Assembly (NCBI GenBank): GCA_011634665.1
Contig: WAEK01000021.1
Span: 546,501 to 610,500 of the forward strand
Direction: 5' to 3'
Length of the DNA: 64,000 nt
Source of the DNA: Mortierella sp. BCC40632
Lineage: Eukaryota; Mortierellomycota; Mortierellomycetes; Mortierellales; Mortierellaceae
In this document: piece by piece, positions 59,830 through 64,000 of the stretch
How positions within the stretch are numbered: position 1 is the first letter of the stretch
Layout of the letters: every line of letters starts with the position of its first letter
Program-made: the position numbers and the translations under genes
Notes under the pieces: generated by a model
The model's database searches: none
What the model was told of the DNA's origin: nothing
Seen by the model: the letters and a program-made list of their open reading frames with translations, nothing else

Positions 59830-62257
59830 ATGTCCGCATTGACAAACGATCAAATCGAGGAGCTCATCACAAAGTCGCTCGATGGTAATCTCTCTTTCTT
59901 TCTCCCCTCCTCATTCTCTCATTCTCTCATTCCCTCGTTCTCCCATTCTCTCACTCCATTACCGCAGCCTAAGTCGACGCCAAGCTTTTCCACGCTATCG
60001 CCCCACTCCGCCGTGTTTCCGTAACACGGAACGGGATAGGACCTCCTTCCAGACTTGGAGGGTGACAGTATGCAAGCATGGCAAGAGTGACTAGAACACC
60101 AGACGCCGCGCTTGCCGCCGCCGCTGTCCACGCCGGCTCTATGCTTGCAGCTGACTGAAAGGCGCAGGGCAAGAGCCTCAGTGGACTGGCATCCATGACC
60201 AATGTCCAACCAGAGACCTGTGTGTGTGCCGCATTCTGGGAACACACGCTGTGTTTGTGTGTAAAAACCATGGACACATACAAACACAGACTCACACACA
60301 CCCTCACACACACACACACACACACATACACACAAGATACGCGTCGCTGCATCCGATCGCCTTTGACTCGCACTCATTCTTCTGTATGCTCAACCTTTCT
60401 TCTGTTTCTTTTCTAGCAAGGAACTTTTCGTACTCGCCCTACTCAAAATTCCGCGTCGGCGCCGCACTCCGCACAGTCGATGGCAAGATCTTTCAAGGTA
60501 CAAAGAGAGTACACTCTTGCCCGCAATGCAAAAAAAAAAAAAAAAAAAAAAAAGACTATGGCTCGACTGCTGTGCTTGTGCCCCTGAAAAAGGCACTAAC
60601 CCCTTGTCATCTCTTTGCTCCTATCCAATTTCCTTGACGGCGCCTGTTACTACTTTTAGGATGCAATGTTGAGAACGCTTCATATGGTATTTCCATCTTC
60701 ATTGTAGTCTTTCCAACTGAAAAGAAGAAAAAACAAAACAAACAAAACAGAGATCTCTTGTTGCTGCTTTTATTTATCTCTGCAGGAGGGAAAGAGTTTA
60801 TGGCAAGACTCCCGCTGACATTAATGTCCAATCAACTTTACTTTCTTCCCGTTTTCTCTCTCCATGACTTTGTCTTTGATACCGACCCAATACAACCTCC
60901 CCATCTCATGTGGGTCTTTACGCACCAACTCGTCCTTCACGGGTTATTATAACTTATTTTTTTTTTGTCGGTTGACTATTTAACCTGGTGCGGCAATTCA
61001 CGCGGTGCGTAGGAGGTGCCATTTGCGCCGAGCGGACTGCGTTTGTAAAAGCTGTGGTAAGTTTTTCATAATCTCCTCCTGCTCCTCCTCTTCCTCTTCT
61101 CATCCAATTCCTTTCTCACATGAGTGGCGACTTAATACTGCAGTGGTGGTGGTCAACATCGTAATCACTGCGCAAGCGGCCATGAAGCAGACAGGACAGA
61201 TCGGCGATCGAGACCGGACTCGTGGGCACGGACGAGCCGATTTGATAGAGAGCGAGAGAAAGAAAGGGCTCAATTTTGGGTTGTCTTTTCACTTCACCGA
61301 GGGTTCCGGCTGATGCAACAGCCCCTTGCGCTCTCTCTCTCTTCTTCTCCTTCTCTTACTATTGCGACTGAACCTTATGAGACTGCGGCTACGCCGGGGG
61401 AGAAAGAACTAGCATCCTGGAAAAAGATGAAGAGCAACTCAAATAAGCAAACCACTGGAACGGGAAGTACACACACAAAGGAGAACAAATTGCCCTTATC
61501 AACATGCACAGAGACGAGACGTTTAATCATTTGGTGTTTGCTCACTAATGTTGAGGCAGTAAGGTATTCGCAGGGCCCTTTGTGTGTGAATACAAAAAGA
61601 TCTAATGCACATATACTTGCTCTCTTTCTTTGCTCCTTTCCCTTGTTAGAGCGAAGGTCATCTGAGATTTGTAGCCATCGCAGTGTCATGGTAAACAGGC
61701 TTGCTTTTACCCGGTTTGATACATTCTTTTTTTTTTCTCTTTCTCTCTATCTCTTTCTCTCATAAGCTAGCACTGGATAATGGTCGCCATATTGCTCAGC
61801 GGTGTTTGTCCAGCGAGTACGTACATGGGAAAGACGTTGACGGATCAAATCTCTCTTTATGTCTTTTTTTTTTTTTTTTTTTTTTTTTTTCCAAACTTAA
61901 TAGTGACTTTAACCACTTTATTACGCCTTGCGGCATTTGCCGGTATGTCAGATGTGTGGATGCGACGCCTGGAATGATTGGAAATGCAGCTTTTATTACT
62001 GTCTTTAGCTAGTGTATGCCTAGGTAGTATGCCCATGAAAATATGATCTGTGGTCTTTACTTATTCATTTTGATATCCTTCTCTTGCTTTTTCTTTTCTT
62101 TTCTTTTTCAAACAAACAAAAAAAAAGGCAATTCATGAACGAGTTTGGAAAGAACCTGGAAATTTTCTTTGTCAACGACGACAGGACATACAAGCGCGCC
62201 ATTTTGGCAGACCTTCTTCCATATGCCTTTGGACCCGAGATTCTCCCAGGCAAATAG
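59830..62257 (+). CDS. CDD1: Cytidine deaminase (seven exons)
   Basis: Zinc enzyme converting cytidine/deoxycytidine to uridine/deoxyuridine in pyrimidine salvage. Exons 59830..59884, 60417..60497, 60661..60687, 61013..61056, 61650..61690, 61904..61942, 62128..62257; 138 aa, the usual length for the small tetrameric class. Start MSALTNDQIEELITKSLDG; YSPYSKFRVGAALRTVDGKI; GCNVENASYG from the 27-nt exon 3; catalytic Cys-Ala-Glu in GAICAERTAFVKAV; the second zinc motif PCGICR; C-terminal LLPYAFGPEILPGK. Phases of all six introns agree, and the intact family pattern supports each short exon. The last acceptor (AAAAAAG|GC) lacks a pyrimidine tract. Introns hold poly-T/poly-A and CA repeats; the longest is 593 nt. 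Confidence 0.92.
60293..60334. repeat. (CA)n microsatellite in a deaminase intron
   Basis: About 40 nt of CA dinucleotides with a CC and a TA interruption, within intron 59885..60416. Confidence 0.9.
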
Positions 62258-63565
62258 ATCAACATTAGTAGGAGGAGGCAAAAGAAAAGAAAAGAAAATG
62301 GATGCGAGAAAAGTTTCAAAGGATCATGATCTGGATCTTACAAAACAATAGCTCGGAAAGACAGTATAAATACTCAAGTGTTGCCTGGAATGAAGTGTAT
62401 AAAAGAAAAAAATGCTGAGGAAGAAAGAGAAGGCGTAAATGAGTAGGAGAAAAGGAGGAAGGCACAGTTGGTTTTTAATCATCACAAATAGAGGCCTTTG
62501 GATCTTAGTCCCCTGTCAAGCGATATTAGCTTGAGTATCCGATAATGGACTACACAATGATGGAGGAATGAGGAGACGTCCCCTTCTCTGACTCTTCATT
62601 GTCATAATCACCAGCATTTGTAATTCCCCTTGTCCTTCTGGGCTCAAAGCACAGCCTTTTCACTCCTTCCTTTCCTCCCTCCCCCCCCACGAACTGGGCT
62701 CTTCCCTGCTTCGCCACTTTAATACCTGCGCCTGGTGTGGTTGTGTGGGGCCAAAGGTACGCCGTCTAGCCTACATGTCCTCGTCTCCATTTCTTTGGGG
62801 ACCAATCTTATCCTGTTTTGTGCTAACAACTCCCTTTGGCTTTTGTGACTCTGATCAGCTCCATGAACGGGGATTGACTGATACTCTACTTTAGCCAGAG
62901 AAGAAGGGGAAAGGTTATCTACAACACTTAGGATCAAGTGTTGGCAAAGAGTTCTGCTATCACCTCTCTTGCGTCGACAAGGGGAATAGTTCTTGGCTCT
63001 GCTGTGAGAAAAAAAGTGTTTGTTGGTGAGAGCAGACCACCCCCACGTGGATACAAACCAAAGGCGCTTTGTCGTGTATGGAGAATGAAGTAAGCTCCTG
63101 AAATTATTTTTTTCACCCCTACCCTCCTCCCCCAAGAGACACACCATAGAAATTTCAGAAGGCGAGCAGCGATACGAGCGTGTTGTGATTGCACCAGAGA
63201 CGCCAGGTTGAGCAACCGCTGTAATGATGATTGCATTGGAGAAGGAACTGTGGCTTACCTTGCCATGACTTTTTTTTTTTTAAAAAAAGGTCTCTTCAAT
63301 GCCAAGGCGCCGAGACCTATCCCTCTCTTTTTCTCCACCACTTGTATCTTCAACACAAGAGAAGAATAAGCAGCATCAACCCGTTTACGGATTTTGTATA
63401 AGAGAGCCCGTCAAGACAGGACACAAGGACCAGTAACCTGTGACAGCAGAAGCAGGATATCTACCAACGAGGAGTAGAAAAGGAAAAGGAAAAGGAAAAG
63501 GAAAAGGAAAAGGAAAAGGAAAAGGACGCCATCCAAAGAAGAAGAAGAAGAAGAAAAAAACGATC
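62258..63565. other. Intergenic region between cytidine deaminase and DUF4112 gene
   Basis: 1.3 kb. A minus-strand open frame at 62719-63147 (142 aa) has no low-complexity bias but no recognisable domain, so it is not called. The last 100 bp hold an (AAAAGG)n repeat and an (AAG)n run just before the DUF4112 start. Confidence 0.5.
63478..63526. repeat. (AAAAGG)n hexanucleotide repeat
   Basis: About eight copies of AAAAGG, 40 nt upstream of the DUF4112 start codon; it keeps an upstream frame open as alternating Lys/Gly. Confidence 0.95.
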
Positions 63566-63728
63566 ATGGAATACTTTTGGCAGTTTCATCGGGAGCCAAG
63601 GACAATCACTGAACGGGAGGCTCTATACGGACGAGTACGCAAGTTGGCTTACTGGTTGGACCGCTTTGCCACTGTCGGCGGAGTTAATGTTGGCCTAGAT
63701 GCACTCGTCGGGTTCATACCAGTGGTCG
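63566..63728 (+). CDS. DUF4112 domain protein, first exon only; 3' part beyond window
   Basis: Starts MEYFWQFHREPRTITEREAL and reaches VNVGLDALVGFIPVVG, which matches the family core (LAxxLDxxFxxxGxxxGLDALxGxIPxxGD). The exon ends GTC G|GTAAGG at 63728, phase 1. A possible acceptor TTGCAG at 63785 would add Asp-Asp-Thr..., then read Lys-rich and (Arg-Glu)n sequence through the GA tract. This is unlike the hydrophobic segment expected next in the family, so the real acceptor probably lies past the window. Function of DUF4112 proteins is unknown; they usually have membrane segments. Start chosen at the first ATG after a Lys/Gly low-complexity frame. Confidence 0.75.
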
Positions 63729-63834
63729 GTAAGGCTATTCGTTTTGGGCGAAACAGGAGCTGATTGAATTATATTGGGGTTGCAGACGACACAGCAAACA
63801 GAAGACGTGTTGGATTGAAAAAGAAGAAGAAGAA

Positions 63835-63994
<160 letters not shown>

Positions 63995-64000
63995 ATGGCC

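Noticed and set aside
63440..63565. Lys/Gly-rich N-terminal extension of the DUF4112 frame
   Set aside because: Arises from (AAAAGG)n and (AAG)n repeats and lacks an ATG; the start at 63566 is simpler.

Overview
The window is nuclear DNA of a filamentous fungus. Genes carry many short spliceosomal introns (about 55-140 nt, GTAAGT-like donors, CTAG/TTAG/CAG acceptors), encode eukaryotic proteins, and are separated by long CT/GA, poly-A/T and other simple-sequence tracts. The protein set (Bem1-type polarity scaffold, Not4, GRP170 with a C-terminal KDEL, a plant ABCG24-like/yeast Adp1-like transporter, a DUF4112 protein), the intron density and the simple-repeat load fit an early-diverging fungus such as Mortierellomycota/Mucoromycota. 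That placement is inference from general features, not from a marker gene.

Layout, left to right: a 5'-truncated old-yellow-enzyme family oxidoreductase (+, 122-1196); a possible frameshifted small ORF (-, ~1.5-1.7 kb); D-3-phosphoglycerate dehydrogenase (-, 2.7-4.9 kb); class I cyclic-nucleotide phosphodiesterase (-, 6.8-10.2 kb); a 5.8-kb gene-poor tract; ER GRP170/Lhs1-type Hsp70 (+, 16.0-19.2 kb); 3-ketodihydrosphingosine reductase (+, 19.4-21.4 kb); ABCG transporter (-, 21.7-25.2 kb); a giant polo-like kinase (+, 27.7-35.5 kb); NOP56 (-, 35.9-37.8 kb); a secreted Cys-rich protein with a GPI-type tail (-, 38.4-39.1 kb); WDR70 (-, 39.3-41.9 kb); Not4/CNOT4 E3 ligase (+, 42.1-47.9 kb); a 2.7-kb gap with a palindromic element and a duplicated segment; eIF3m (-, 50.6-53.1 kb); Bem1 (-, 53.6-55.9 kb); a 4-kb gap; cytidine deaminase (+, 59.8-62.3 kb); and the first exon of a DUF4112 gene (+, 63.6 kb), which runs out of the window at a (GA)n tract.

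The genes do not form a metabolic cluster; they are mostly housekeeping functions (serine synthesis, sphingolipid synthesis, ER folding, rRNA modification, translation initiation, mRNA turnover, pyrimidine salvage, cell cycle, cAMP signalling, polarity). A recurring feature is regulatory proteins enlarged by long low-complexity segments: the polo kinase (2250 aa, with insertions inside both polo boxes), Not4 (1611 aa) and the phosphodiesterase (1062 aa, with a Ser/Thr/Asp-rich loop inside the catalytic HD domain).

Most promising second looks: the expanded polo-box kinase, an apparent homopolymer frameshift in GRP170, a probable GC-AG first intron in NOP56, PPGL (GYF-ligand) motifs in Not4, and a palindromic MITE-like element at about 48.7 kb. 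I found no CRISPR array, tRNA, rRNA or intact transposase, and no clear sign of a wholly undescribed system.
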